Shown here: one piece after another, positions 16,248 through 25,760 of the stretch | Layout of the letters: each line of letters begins with the position of its first letter | Position numbering within the stretch: position 1 is the first letter of the stretch | DNA from: Bradyrhizobium sp. AZCC 1693 | Lineage (GTDB): Bacteria > Pseudomonadota > Alphaproteobacteria > Rhizobiales > Xanthobacteraceae | Direction of reading: 5' to 3' | NCBI RefSeq assembly: GCF_036924745.1 | Contig: NZ_JAZHSD010000001.1 | Coordinates: 4,588,001 to 4,652,000, forward strand | DNA length: 64,000 nucleotides | The notes under the pieces: model-generated | What the model saw: only the letters and a program-made list of their open reading frames with translations | Told to the model about the DNA's origin: nothing | Databases searched by the model: none | Program-made: the position numbers and the translations under genes

Positions 16248-16886
16248 ATGAGCGTTGTCCCATTTCCCCCGATGAAGCGTCTGCTGGTCGCGATCCTGCG
16301 CGGCGTGAGGCCCGAGGAAACGCAGGATATTGTCAGCGCGCTGATCGACAACGACATGACGGCGATAGAGATCCCGCTCAACTCTCCGGATCCGTTCCGC
16401 TCCATCGAGATCGCCGTCAGGAAGGCGCCCGCCGGAATCCTGGTGGGTGCCGGCACTGTCCTGACGTTGGACGATGTGGCACGGCTCCATGATGTCGGCG
16501 GCCGGCTCATGGTTTCCCCCAACGTCGATCCCGAAGTCATCTCCAGCGCCCGGACCTGCGGCATGGTCACGATGCCCGGCGTCTTTACCCCGACGGAGGC
16601 CCTGCTGGCCGCCAAGGCGGGCGCTTCAAGCCTCAAGTTCTTTCCCGCCAGCGTGCTTGGCGCCGCGGGCATCACCGCCATTCGCGCCGTTCTTCCCGCA
16701 GACCTGATGATCGCCGCCGTGGGCGGCGTCTCCGACAAGAACTTCCTGGACTACACGCGGGCCGGCATTCTGGCGTTCGGCCTCGGCAGCAGCCTCTACA
16801 AACCCGGCATGACGGCAGCCGAGTCGGCTGTTCGCGCCAAGGCGACGATCGACGCGTATGATATGGCGATTCGAGAGGCCCGGTAG
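16248..16886 (+). CDS. dgoA: 2-dehydro-3-deoxy-6-phosphogalactonate aldolase
   Basis: The product is 212 residues, of class I KDPG/KDPGal aldolase type. The Schiff-base lysine lies in SLKFFPAS, with a GAGTV motif before it and GGVSDKN and LGSSLYKPG after it, the pattern expected for the phosphogalactonate enzyme. It splits 2-keto-3-deoxy-6-phosphogalactonate into pyruvate and glyceraldehyde-3-phosphate. It lies directly downstream of dgoK, which supports the galactonate rather than the gluconate (Eda) assignment. The tRNA-Ser gene on the opposite strand follows 54 bases later. Confidence 0.9.
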   Translation: MSVVPFPPMKRLLVAILRGVRPEETQDIVSALIDNDMTAIEIPLNSPDPFRSIEIAVRKAPAGILVGAGTVLTLDDVARLHDVGGRLMVSPNVDPEVISSARTCGMVTMPGVFTPTEALLAAKAGASSLKFFPASVLGAAGITAIRAVLPADLMIAAVGGVSDKNFLDYTRAGILAFGLGSSLYKPGMTAAESAVRAKATIDAYDMAIREAR

Positions 16887-16940
16887 AGCAGCGAGAGACA
16901 AACTCGCCGACGGCCGCGAAACGAGCCCAGGCCGGACATT

Positions 16941-17030
16941 TGGCGGAGAGAGTGGGATTCGAACCCACGGTACGGTTTCCCGCACACACGCTTTCCAAGC
17001 GTGCGCCTTAAGCCACTCGGCCATCTCTCC
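16941..17030 (-). tRNA. tRNA-Ser(GGA)
   Basis: The reverse complement begins GGAGAGATGGCCGAGTGG and ends with the matching acceptor strand TCTCTCC, a G discriminator and an encoded CCA. The anticodon loop is TTGGAAA between CACGC and GCGTG arms, giving anticodon GGA (reads UCC/UCU). A long variable arm fits a serine tRNA. The length is 90 bases. No integrase or attachment-site repeat was seen beside it. Confidence 0.95.
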
Positions 17031-17226
17031 GGAGGCCCTCTCTTGAAGGGGCAGGACTGATTTTGCAAGGGAGGCCGGGCGCGGCCGCTAAAATTTCCCC
17101 AATTCATTGAATTTATTTGGTTATTTTGATCATCCGGCATCGGACAGTTGGCGCCTTGTCGGGCCTTGAACCGGAATCCGGCCACGATCGACGACGACAA
17201 GTGGCAACCCATCGGTGGAGGACGGC

Positions 17227-17574
17227 ATGATGATCACGCGGACACTTCAATTCTCCATCCTGGTATCGGCCCTTGCGCTGGGCGCCACCGGCCCCGCGAT
17301 GGCGCAGTCCTGCACCCGCCAGGGCGTGGACGTCACCTGCGACGACGGCAGGCGCGGGATTTTCGCCGGCGAATCGCTCATCTGGGCGGACGGCACGCGG
17401 TCGAACCTGGTCTCGCCGCATCCGAGCGTCATCATCGGTAACAAGTCGTCGGTCGTGATCGGCCCCGGCGTGTTCGCCGGTAACGGGAAGGGCGGTTACG
17501 TGCCGATGGAAAATCCGAGCGCGCCGACCAAGGCGCGCTGCCCCGTGCTGGATGGCGTGTCGTATTGTTATTGA
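17227..17574 (+). CDS. small secreted protein of unknown function
   Basis: The product is 115 residues. The start at 17227 has a GGTGGAGG site about six bases upstream, and the first 27 residues are a signal peptide ending PAMAQS. The mature protein has about 88 residues with four cysteines, two near its start (CTRQGVDVTC) and two at its end, which could form disulfides in the periplasm. It has several short beta-type segments such as SVIIGNKSSVVIGPGVF. I do not recognise a named domain. It is a single gene between tRNA-Ser and otsA. Confidence 0.7.
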   Translation: MMITRTLQFSILVSALALGATGPAMAQSCTRQGVDVTCDDGRRGIFAGESLIWADGTRSNLVSPHPSVIIGNKSSVVIGPGVFAGNGKGGYVPMENPSAPTKARCPVLDGVSYCY

Positions 17575-17627
17575 GTTGAGTGCTTGGATTCCCTCTCCTC
17601 AGGATGAGGAAGACAGCCGCTCCGGGA

Positions 17628-19088
17628 CTAATGATACCGCGCACCGTTATTGTTGGCGGAGCGAAGCGGCCATAGTGCGGGCTCGGTCACCACAGTCGCC
17701 AATTCTTCCCGGTCGAGCTGGCATTCGCGCAGCGCGTCGGTGAAGTCGGCGAACCATTGCTGGATCGTGTGGCCGCGCAGCTTCGCCATCATCGCTTCCC
17801 AGCGCATCCGACGTTCGGTCAGCGGCATCGACAGCGCGACCGCGATGGTGCGCGCCATGCCGTCGATATCGTGCGGATTGACCAGCAGCGCGGTGTCGAG
17901 CTCGTTGGCGGCGCCGGCGAATTTCGACAGCACGAGCACGCCGGGGTCGACCGGGTTTTGCGCGGCGACATATTCCTTGGCGACGAGATTCATCCCATCC
18001 TGCAGCGGCGTCACCACGCCGACCTGCGCGGCGCGATAGAGGCCCGCCAGCACGGCCTGGCCGTAGCCCTTGTTGAGATAGCGGATCGGCGTCCAGTCCA
18101 CCTCGCCATGCACACCGTTGACGTCGCTGACCAACCTCGCGACCTCACTCTGCAGATTGCCGTAGGCCTCGATCGCGCCGCGCGAGGGCGTCGCGATCTG
18201 CAGCAGCGACGCCGTGCGCGCCAGCGACGGATGCAGCGTCCACATCCGGTCGAACGCCTTGATGCGGTTGATCAGGCCCTTGGAATAATCCAGCCGATCG
18301 ACGCCGATCGCGAGCTTCTCGCCATTGAGGCTGCGCCGCAGCCGCGAGACATCCGGATGGGTCGACGCCTTCGCCGCCAGTTGTGCGAATTGCTGGGGAT
18401 CGATGCCTATCGGAAATACCGCGGCGCGCGTGCGGCCATAGCGCGAAATGATGACGCCGTCATGCACGACGAGGCCGAGATCGGACTGAGCGTAAGACAG
18501 GAAGTTCTCGCAATCTTCCTCGGTCTGAAAACCGATCAGATCATAGGCCAGCATCGCCTCGATCAGCTCGCGATGATGCGGCACGCCGCCGATCACCGAA
18601 CGCGCCGGCCACGGCGTGTGCAGGAAGAAGCCGATCGGCTGCGTGACGCCGAGATCGCGCAACTCGGCGCCGAGCGCGAGGAAATGATAGTCCTGAATCC
18701 AGAACGCCGAATCCGTTTTCCGGAATCGCAACAGCGCACGCGCCATGAAGGCGTTCACTTCGCGATAGCTGAGATAGTCCTCTTGCGTGGCGCGGATCAG
18801 ATCGGCGCGCGAATGCAACGCCGGCCACAACGTGGAATTCGCAAAACCTTCGTAATAGCCGCCGTAATGCGCGGCCGGCAGGTCGAGCATCGCAAGCGCA
18901 CCGGTACCCAGTGCTTCGATTTCGGCAAAAGGTTCCTTCAGGTTCCCGTCGCGGACCCTTCCGCTGGAACCGACCCAGATAGCGCCCGACTTCTCGACGA
19001 TCGGCAACAACGCCGCGGCGAGTCCCCCCGTCATGGGTTCGTTGGGTTTTCCGCGGGAAACGCGGTTAGAAACGACGACGAGGTTCAA
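17628..19088 (-). CDS. otsA: alpha,alpha-trehalose-phosphate synthase
   Basis: The product is 486 residues, a GT20 glycosyltransferase that joins UDP-glucose and glucose-6-phosphate into trehalose-6-phosphate in the cytoplasm. Visible family motifs are VVSNRVS at the start, GGLAAAL in the glucose-6-phosphate loop, WIQDYHF, HTPWPA, and GVDRLDYSKGL in the donor site, all in the right order. It lies downstream of otsB with a 196-bp gap on the same strand, so the pair supplies trehalose made in two steps. Trehalose is a stress protectant in rhizobia. The operon order here is MFS, otsB, otsA. Confidence 0.95.
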   Translation of the reverse strand: MNLVVVSNRVSRGKPNEPMTGGLAAALLPIVEKSGAIWVGSSGRVRDGNLKEPFAEIEALGTGALAMLDLPAAHYGGYYEGFANSTLWPALHSRADLIRATQEDYLSYREVNAFMARALLRFRKTDSAFWIQDYHFLALGAELRDLGVTQPIGFFLHTPWPARSVIGGVPHHRELIEAMLAYDLIGFQTEEDCENFLSYAQSDLGLVVHDGVIISRYGRTRAAVFPIGIDPQQFAQLAAKASTHPDVSRLRRSLNGEKLAIGVDRLDYSKGLINRIKAFDRMWTLHPSLARTASLLQIATPSRGAIEAYGNLQSEVARLVSDVNGVHGEVDWTPIRYLNKGYGQAVLAGLYRAAQVGVVTPLQDGMNLVAKEYVAAQNPVDPGVLVLSKFAGAANELDTALLVNPHDIDGMARTIAVALSMPLTERRMRWEAMMAKLRGHTIQQWFADFTDALRECQLDREELATVVTEPALWPLRSANNNGARYH

Positions 19089-19284
19089 AGGTCCCCTCCC
19101 GTTGATGCGCTCGCGTTAACAACCGTTCATCAATATGGTTCCTGATCACCCTTTCAACGAATTGAAACCAAATTCGGGCTACGGCGTGCAGGAACTCACC
19201 GGAACTCACGAAAAATAAAATGTATCGCGAACCTCGGCATCAAGCGCGAGAATCTGTGGTCGAAAGCCGTCGAGACCAAAAACA

Positions 19285-20121
19285 TTATGGCAGCGGTGCG
19301 TCCCTTTCGTCGTCAAGCAGGTGCGCGAGAAATTCACGCACGTCGCTCGGCGCATCGAAGTGTCCGGCCACGCCCTTGGCGCGGCGTCCGACGGAGAAGG
19401 CAAGGCCATCGAGATCAGGCATGATCGCAAACACGGTCTCGTCGGTGACGTCGTCGCCGATGAAGAACGGCCGGCGGCCCTTGAAAGGTTCGCGTTTCAT
19501 CAACTCGTGCACGCCGCTCGCCTTGGTGAAGCCGGAATGCTTGATCTCGCAAACGCATTTGCCGGGCAGCACCTCGATCGGCGCGTTGGGCAGATCGGCC
19601 CTGATCAGCGACACCGCGGCATAGATCGCCTTCTCGGCGTGCGGGGCGAGGCGGTAGTGCAGCGCCAGCGAGTAACCCTTGTCTTCCAGCAATATTCCTG
19701 GGCTCAGCTTTGCGATCGCGGCCAGCCGGCGTTTCAATTCCTTGTCCAGTGGCGGCGCATGGGCGTCCACTGACTCGCTGTCCGGCTCGATCCGCATCTC
19801 GGCGCCATGGCCGCCGACCGCCGGAAATTGATCGGGCGCAAAAATCAAGTCGATATCGTTGAGCGAGCGGCCGCTGACCAGCGCCAGCGCGCCGTTGGTT
19901 CGCACCAGCAGGCGGTTCAGGGTCTTCGCCAGGCCCGGCGGCACCCAGACTTCGCGCGGCGTCGGCATCAGATCGAGCAGCGTACCGTCGATGTCGAGCA
20001 GGATCGCGGTTTCGCTTAAGTGCGGCACCAGCGAGCTCGGCACCGGAACGGTTTCCGGCGCGGCTTCGTCTTCGCGGACGATATCTTCTTCCAACGGCAT
20101 TTCCAGCAGATCCTCATTCAT
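19285..20121 (-). CDS. otsB: trehalose-6-phosphate phosphatase
   Basis: The product is 278 residues, a HAD-superfamily phosphatase. The catalytic motif DIDGTLLD has its nucleophile at Asp43 and acid/base at Asp45. Later come VSGRSLNDI and the metal-binding GDDVTDE near the C-terminus. It removes phosphate from the product of OtsA to give trehalose. An acidic N-terminal extension of about 35 residues precedes the fold. The start lies six bases after the stop of the MFS gene upstream, which indicates a shared transcript. Confidence 0.93.
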   Translation of the reverse strand: MNEDLLEMPLEEDIVREDEAAPETVPVPSSLVPHLSETAILLDIDGTLLDLMPTPREVWVPPGLAKTLNRLLVRTNGALALVSGRSLNDIDLIFAPDQFPAVGGHGAEMRIEPDSESVDAHAPPLDKELKRRLAAIAKLSPGILLEDKGYSLALHYRLAPHAEKAIYAAVSLIRADLPNAPIEVLPGKCVCEIKHSGFTKASGVHELMKREPFKGRRPFFIGDDVTDETVFAIMPDLDGLAFSVGRRAKGVAGHFDAPSDVREFLAHLLDDERDAPLP

Positions 20122-20127
20122 CTCATC

Positions 20128-21630
20128 CTACTCCACAAATGCGAGCGGCCGTGCGACAGATTCGAGCGACTTGCGCTCGGCCGCGATGGCGTATTTCCAG
20201 GCCACGATGGCGGCCACGATCATCAATGCCGACCCGAACAGGTAGCCGGCGAAGACACTGTTACGCGATCCGGTATCGATCAGGGCGCCGAACAGCGCCG
20301 GTCCTGCCACGCCGCCAATGCCCGTTCCGATCGCGTAGAACAGTGCAATCGCGAGCGCGCGCACCTCCAGCGGAAACGTCTCGCTGACGGTGAGATAGGC
20401 CGCACTCGCCGCCGGCGAGGCAAAGAAGAAGATCACCATCCAGGCGATGGTCTGGGTCTGCGCAGTCAGAACGCCGATCGAGAACAGATAGCCCGACAGC
20501 GCAAGCAAAATGCCCGACACGCCATAGGTCACCATGATCATCATGCGCCGGCCCAGCGTATCGAACAGCCGGCCGAGCAACAGCGGCCCGAGGAAATTGC
20601 CTGCCGCAAACGGCAGGATGTACCAGCCGACATCGTTGGCCGGGATGCCGAAGAAATCGGTCAGCACCAGCGCGAAGGTAAAGAAGATGGCGTTGTAGAA
20701 GAACGCCTGCGACGCCATCAGCACCAGCCCGACCAGCGAACGCTTCCGGTACCTCGTGAACAATGTATGCGCCACTTCTCCCAGCGGCGTATGGCTGCGC
20801 ATCTTCAGCCTGACCTTCGGGAACACCTCGTCGGCCGGATGATCCGAATGTCTCGTAGATGCCCTCTCGATATCGTCGACGATCGCGTGCGCTTCGTCAG
20901 GGCGGCCATGGATCATCAGCCAGCGCGGGCTTTCCGGAATCCACATCCGCATCACGAAGACGATCAGGCCGAGAGCTGCGCCGATGAAGTAAGCCAGCCG
21001 CCAGCCGAGATCCGGCGCCAGCACGTTGGGATCGAGCAGCACGATGGCGGCGACCGCGCCGATCGCAGCCCCGATCCAGAAGCTGCCGTTGATCACAAGA
21101 TCAGTCCAGCCGCGATAGCGCGCCGGCACCAGCTCCTGGATCGTCGAATTGATCGCGGTATATTCGCCGCCGATCCCCGCCCCGGTCAGGAAGCGAAACA
21201 GCGCGTAACTCGCCACGTTCCACGACAGCGCGGTGGCGGCCGTCGCGGTGAGATACAGCGCGAGCGTAATGAAGAACAGTTTCTTGCGCCCGATGCGATC
21301 CGTGAGCCAGCCGAAGCCAAGCGCCCCGAGCACCGCACCCGCGAGATAGGCGCTGTTGGCGAGACCAACATCGAAATTCGAAAATTGCAGCGTCGGGCTT
21401 TCCTTGAGCGCGCCCGACAAGGCGCCCGCCAGCGTGACTTCCAGCCCGTCCAGAATCCAGGTGATGCCGAGCGCAGCCACGACGCGCGTGTGAAAACCGC
21501 CCCAGCGCAGACAATCGAGCCGCGCAGGGATGCTGGTCTCGACGACGCCGTCGCTATCCTGTTTCAGCGGCGCGGAAATGGAGGCGCTCTCACCCACCGC
21601 CGCACCGTGCCGTATTGCTTTCGGAACCAT
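20128..21630 (-). CDS. MFS transporter, sugar-porter type
   Basis: The product is 500 residues with about 12 membrane segments. Family signals are the loop 2-3 motif (LTDRIGRKK) and the sugar-porter mark PESPRWL before the central cytoplasmic loop, which is longer than usual (about residues 225-275). The start at 21630 is preferred because a longer reading frame begins in repeat-derived sequence, although its ribosome site is weak. Its stop is six bases before otsB, so it may move trehalose or another sugar connected to otsBA. The substrate is not shown by sequence. Confidence 0.8.
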   Translation of the reverse strand: MVPKAIRHGAAVGESASISAPLKQDSDGVVETSIPARLDCLRWGGFHTRVVAALGITWILDGLEVTLAGALSGALKESPTLQFSNFDVGLANSAYLAGAVLGALGFGWLTDRIGRKKLFFITLALYLTATAATALSWNVASYALFRFLTGAGIGGEYTAINSTIQELVPARYRGWTDLVINGSFWIGAAIGAVAAIVLLDPNVLAPDLGWRLAYFIGAALGLIVFVMRMWIPESPRWLMIHGRPDEAHAIVDDIERASTRHSDHPADEVFPKVRLKMRSHTPLGEVAHTLFTRYRKRSLVGLVLMASQAFFYNAIFFTFALVLTDFFGIPANDVGWYILPFAAGNFLGPLLLGRLFDTLGRRMMIMVTYGVSGILLALSGYLFSIGVLTAQTQTIAWMVIFFFASPAASAAYLTVSETFPLEVRALAIALFYAIGTGIGGVAGPALFGALIDTGSRNSVFAGYLFGSALMIVAAIVAWKYAIAAERKSLESVARPLAFVE

Positions 21631-22095
21631 CCGATTGGACCAATGAAAAAACACCCCCGGAACGCCCCAGCCCCAGGGTTTTCGCGTCAAATTGCGGCAA
21701 ACATGATGCCCGACCCCAAGATAACCCCCTTGGAGGGGTGGGGTTCCGGGGCTTTGGGTGGCGAAATTGCATAGCTGTCGGAATGCCCCGCGCGAAGGCT
21801 GGGCATCCAGCGCGCCTAATCCTCAATACGTCATTGCGAGCGAAGCGAAGCAATCCACCTCGCCGCTTGCGGAGACATCGATTGCTTCGTCGCTTTCGCT
21901 TCTCGCAATGACGTGGAGCTTCCGAGTTCAAATCTCAAACAGTTCACAGGATGGATGGAGCGAAGCGATGAAAAATTACATCCTCGCGACGCGGGTAGCG
22001 GAGGCGCCTGCCAGCAACGTCACCGTCATTCGAACAACGACAAGGAACCGAACCATCGGACGACCGTTTTCGGCAAAACAGCAATGGAGCCGACC
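21631..22095. other. intergenic region with palindromic repeats
   Basis: This 465-bp gap separates the MFS gene from the DUF3175 gene. It includes a G/C-rich stretch near 21725-21755, a large hairpin repeat at 21829-21913, and a more A/T-rich tail (21950-22080) that probably has the promoter for the DUF3175 gene. No further coding region is supported. Confidence 0.6.
21829..21913. repeat. REP-like hairpin element
   Basis: The left arm CGTCATTGCGAGCGAAGCGA and the right arm, ending CTTCTCGCAATGACG, are near-perfect reverse complements around a short centre. I recall this kind of repeat as widespread in Bradyrhizobium and Rhodopseudomonas genomes. Only one copy is in the window. It could form a long stem-loop in RNA or single-stranded DNA. 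Confidence 0.7.
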
Positions 22096-22449
22096 ATGGC
22101 CGAGCGACGGAAGACGACACGCCCACGAAAGACTGCAGCCCGAAAAACCAGCCGCACGACAACTGCGAAGAAATCATCGCCGAAGCGATGGTCGCAACGG
22201 GTCACCCGGGAAAGCGACGCGCTCGATCTGAAACCCGGCGTCTTCAAGCTGACCAGCGCAAAGAAAATCGCGGCATCGCTCAAGCGCTCCGCCGAACATA
22301 GTTCGCGCCGCAAGGCCGGCGCCTATCGCTCGGCGCTGTCGATGCTGACGTTTTATATCAACCGCGCGGGCAAGACGTTGCCAAAGACGGAGCGCACAAG
22401 GCTGGAGCGCGCGAAGGTCGAGCTGAAGCACCAGTTCGGGAGGGAGTAG
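22096..22449 (+). CDS. DUF3175 family protein
   Basis: The product is 117 residues with a very basic N-terminal tail (many Lys/Arg/Thr, residues 4-30). A helical domain follows, with DLKPGVFKLTSAKKIAASLKRSAE and AGAYRSALSMLTFYINRAGK, which I recognise as DUF3175. The function is unknown; the basic tail suggests nucleic acid binding. The ATG 22096 has a GGAG site; an in-frame ATG at 22084 is an alternative. It stands alone between repeat-rich regions. Confidence 0.7.
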   Translation: MAERRKTTRPRKTAARKTSRTTTAKKSSPKRWSQRVTRESDALDLKPGVFKLTSAKKIAASLKRSAEHSSRRKAGAYRSALSMLTFYINRAGKTLPKTERTRLERAKVELKHQFGRE

Positions 22450-22456
22450 TCTCGCT

Positions 22457-22513
22457 GTCGTCCCTGCGAAAACAGGGGCGCCAGGTTAATAGGTTCTCGC
22501 CTTTCCCCCCACG
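22457..22513. repeat. palindrome with short spacer (repeat family A)
   Basis: A GTCGTCCCTGCGAAAACAGG palindrome is followed by a spacer with TAGGTTCTCGC. The same spacer, inverted, joins the palindrome at 61117 to the element at 61173. It abuts the full-length element at 22514. Confidence 0.65.
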
Positions 22514-22682
22514 GTCGTCCCTGCGAACGCAGGGACCCATACCGCGTGATCCATCGAGGAAGCGTGGTGGGCGACACTCTGTGTTAATCAACTAGCGCTG
22601 TGGGCTGCTGAAGCGAAGCCGTCGCACGGCGTACCCTTCATACCGGCCGCGGCGTATGGGCCCCTGCTTTCGCAGGGGCGAC
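22514..22682. repeat. MITE-like element with palindromic ends (family A, copy 1)
   Basis: The 169-bp element has terminal inverted repeats of about 28 bases (GTCGYCCCTGCGAANGCAGG to CCCATA), each itself palindromic. Its core, inverted, matches copy 3 at 61605-61773, for example GCGGTATGGGTCCCTGCG and CGCCGCGGCCGG. Equal length and conserved core argue for a mobile or copied unit. There is no coding capacity. Confidence 0.75.
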
Positions 22683-22696
22683 GGCGATGGATACTC

Positions 22697-24733
22697 TCAC
22701 GCCGCCCTGATATTCGCCATGAAGCGGTCGAGCTCTTCGCGCAGGCGACTGCTTTCACTCGACAGCGTGCGCGCCGAATTCAGCACCTCCTCGGAAGCCG
22801 AGCCGGTTTCGGTTGCGCCGCGATTGACGTGCATGACGTTGGCGGCGGCCTCCTGCGTACCTTGCGCGACGTTCTGGACGCTGCGCGCGATTTCCTGCGT
22901 CGCCGAGCTTTGCTGCTCGACGGCGCTGGCGATCGTCGCGGCGATGTCGGAGATTTTTCCGATGGTGCCGCCGATCTCCTTGATCGCAGCGACCGATTCC
23001 TGCGTCGCGCCCTGCATGCCCGAGATGTGATTGGAAATTTCGTCGGTCGCTTTCGCAGTCTGGCTGGCCAGCGACTTGACCTCGGACGCAACCACCGCAA
23101 AGCCGCGGCCGGCATCGCCGGCACGCGCCGCCTCGATGGTGGCGTTCAACGCCAGCAGATTGGTCTGCTCGGCAATCGCCGTGATCAGCTTGACGACGTC
23201 GCCGATCTCCTGCGCGGCGCGCGACAGCTTGCCGATCCGCCCGTCGGTCTGTTCGGCCTGGCGCACGGCGGCTTCCGCGATCTGGCTGCTTTCCTTGACG
23301 CGGCGCCCGATCTCGTCGACGGACGCCGACAATTCCTCGGTCGCTGATGCCACCGACTGCATATTGGTGGAGGCTTCTTCCGAGGCGCCGGCGACCTGGC
23401 TCGACAGGCTCTGGGTGGTTTCCGCGGTCCGCGTCAGTGTGCCCGCCGCGGCTTCGAGCTGCACGGCGGAAGATGAAACGTTAGCGACAATGGCGCCAAC
23501 CGCTGCTTCGAATTCGTCGGCGAAGCGAATGAGTTCGGCGCGGCGCGCGGCGCTCGCAGCCTTGTTTTGCGCTTCCTGGGTAGCGGCGTCGCGCTCGGCG
23601 CGGGCGATGGCCTGCACCTTGAACTCTTCGACCGCGCTCGCCATCTCGCCGAGTTCGTCCTTGCGGCCAAGGCCCGGCAGAACAACTTCGAAATTGCCGG
23701 CGGCGAGTTCGCGCATCGCACTGCACATCGCCGTCATCGGCCGGGATATGCCCTTGCCGAGCAGCAGCGCCAGCAAACCGCCGAGCACGAAACCGCCGGC
23801 GGCCAGCATCAGGATCAGCCGCTCGGTCTCGCCGATGGTCGCGTCCGACTCGGCTTCGAGCCGCTTCTGGTCGGCCAGCAGGTCCGACTTCATCGCCGCC
23901 GAGCCCTTGTTGATGGCGGCGGCCGACTCCGTCATTTCCAGAATAAGCTCGTCGATCTCCTTGGCATTATCGACCAGCTTGGCGAGCGACTTCTGGTATT
24001 GTTCCAGGAGAGCCGAGATCTCCTGGACCCCCTCACGAAGCTTGTCATTGTTCGCCGGGATCGCCTTTATCGAACTGCCGAGGAATTTCAGGCGCGCGAG
24101 TGCGCTGGATGCGACCGTTTTGTCCGAGTTGATGACGAACGTATTGGCTAGTCCGACCACGGCCTGAAGCTCATCGGCCACTTTTTTCGCGCTGAAGGTG
24201 ACCGCCTGAAGCTCGGATTCATCGGCGTCGCTGGGAAGATCATCGAGCTTGTAATAGAGCGACTGGCCGCTGCGCGTGAGCTGATTTTGCGCGATCCGCG
24301 CGCTCTCGTCCTTGACCTTGAGGATATCGGCGAAAATCTTGGTGAAGATACGGAATTCCCGCTCCAGTTTGACGATCTGCTCGAGCCGTGTCGGGTTGGT
24401 GGTCCCCTTCATCGAGGCCGTGATCGCGTCCTTCAGGCTGGCTTCGGCCGCCAGCGCCGCCTTGCCGTCCTCTTCCTTTCCGGTGACCACGAAATAGCGG
24501 GCGAGCGAGCGATAGGAGATCAGCTCGCGATCGATGTCGCGAGACAGATCCGCCTCCTGCACGCTGTGCCGGTAGGAGTCCACGCCGGCCGAAACATTTT
24601 CGAAGCCGAGATAGGCAAAACCCATGCTGGCGGCCGAAATTGCCAGCACGACGGCAAAGCCAAGCATGATCTTGGCGCGGAACCGCAGGGTTGGGAGCTT
24701 GAATAACGAGCCGCTACGCTTCAAGAATCGCAC
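22697..24733 (-). CDS. methyl-accepting chemotaxis protein
   Basis: The product is 678 residues. A GTG start at 24733 is chosen because it lies close to the first membrane span and has a GGGGTG site. TM1 is at about residues 20-42 ([21 protein letters not shown]). A long helical periplasmic sensor follows (about 45-300, of helical-bundle type), then TM2 ([21 protein letters not shown]). HAMP follows, and the signalling domain has the conserved hairpin tip [20 protein letters not shown]. It senses a chemical outside the cell and signals to CheA/CheW. The ligand is not known. No che gene is adjacent. It starts away from the cox operon. Confidence 0.9.
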   Translation of the reverse strand: MRFLKRSGSLFKLPTLRFRAKIMLGFAVVLAISAASMGFAYLGFENVSAGVDSYRHSVQEADLSRDIDRELISYRSLARYFVVTGKEEDGKAALAAEASLKDAITASMKGTTNPTRLEQIVKLEREFRIFTKIFADILKVKDESARIAQNQLTRSGQSLYYKLDDLPSDADESELQAVTFSAKKVADELQAVVGLANTFVINSDKTVASSALARLKFLGSSIKAIPANNDKLREGVQEISALLEQYQKSLAKLVDNAKEIDELILEMTESAAAINKGSAAMKSDLLADQKRLEAESDATIGETERLILMLAAGGFVLGGLLALLLGKGISRPMTAMCSAMRELAAGNFEVVLPGLGRKDELGEMASAVEEFKVQAIARAERDAATQEAQNKAASAARRAELIRFADEFEAAVGAIVANVSSSAVQLEAAAGTLTRTAETTQSLSSQVAGASEEASTNMQSVASATEELSASVDEIGRRVKESSQIAEAAVRQAEQTDGRIGKLSRAAQEIGDVVKLITAIAEQTNLLALNATIEAARAGDAGRGFAVVASEVKSLASQTAKATDEISNHISGMQGATQESVAAIKEIGGTIGKISDIAATIASAVEQQSSATQEIARSVQNVAQGTQEAAANVMHVNRGATETGSASEEVLNSARTLSSESSRLREELDRFMANIRAA

Positions 24734-25187
24734 GTCACACCCCGTTTTCGTTCTGAAAAACAGGCATCGGGAGGCCCAGCCCCCAATCCGGCGCACAAAC
24801 TTAAGGCAGAATGGATAAAGGTACGTAAATCCGGGCAAAAGTTGCAGGGACGGCTCTTTCCCTCCCCTGGAGGGGCGAGACGAGCGAAGCTCGCTCGTGG
24901 GTCGGTTCGCATGGAGCGAAGCGAAATGCGAAACGGGGTGGGGTGATCTGCCAACTCGGGCGCTGATCGAGAGGAGAGACCGTCACCCCACCCCGCCACT
25001 CATTTCATGAGCGGCACCCTCCCCCTCCAGGGCCTCTCCAGGGGAGGGTAAAAAGATTCTCCGCGAGAATCCTCAGCGCGCTACGCGAATGTCATCACAA
25101 TGACAGGGGCGACCAAAATCCTAGTTGCAAGTTCCCTCTCCCGTGTTTCTAATTGGAATAATTATAAAACATCGGGAGGTACCACGC
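24734..25187. other. intergenic region between chemoreceptor and coxS
   Basis: This 454-bp gap consists mainly of an inverted-repeat element (24860-25048). It is followed by an A/T-rich stretch (25130-25172) just before coxS that is a likely promoter or leader, and a GGGAGGT ribosome site for coxS. No additional gene is supported. Confidence 0.6.
24860..25048. repeat. long inverted-repeat element
   Basis: The outer 13-base arms CCCTCCCCTGGAG (24860-24872) and CTCCAGGGGAGGG (25036-25048) are perfect. Nested inner arms GGGGTGGGGTGA and TCACCCCACCCC pair around a centre near 24970. The 189-bp unit can fold into a cruciform and carries no gene. It looks like a non-autonomous repeat. Confidence 0.7.
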
Positions 25188-25673
<486 letters not shown>

Positions 25674-25760
25674 AAGCCGCCGGCGAGCAATTTTTCGAAT
25701 TCAACACCGCGTTTCGAAACGAAATAGCGGAAACAATAACTCCGGTTGGGAGGACAGGAC

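Noticed and set aside
16626..17024. Protein-like frame across the tRNA-Ser gene (beginning MAEWLKAHAWK)
   Set aside because: It is a translation of the tRNA itself; the cloverleaf with GGA anticodon and encoded CCA is decisive.
17757..19145. Long plus-strand frame opposite otsA
   Set aside because: otsA on the minus strand has full family motifs; the opposite frame is an antisense shadow without motifs.
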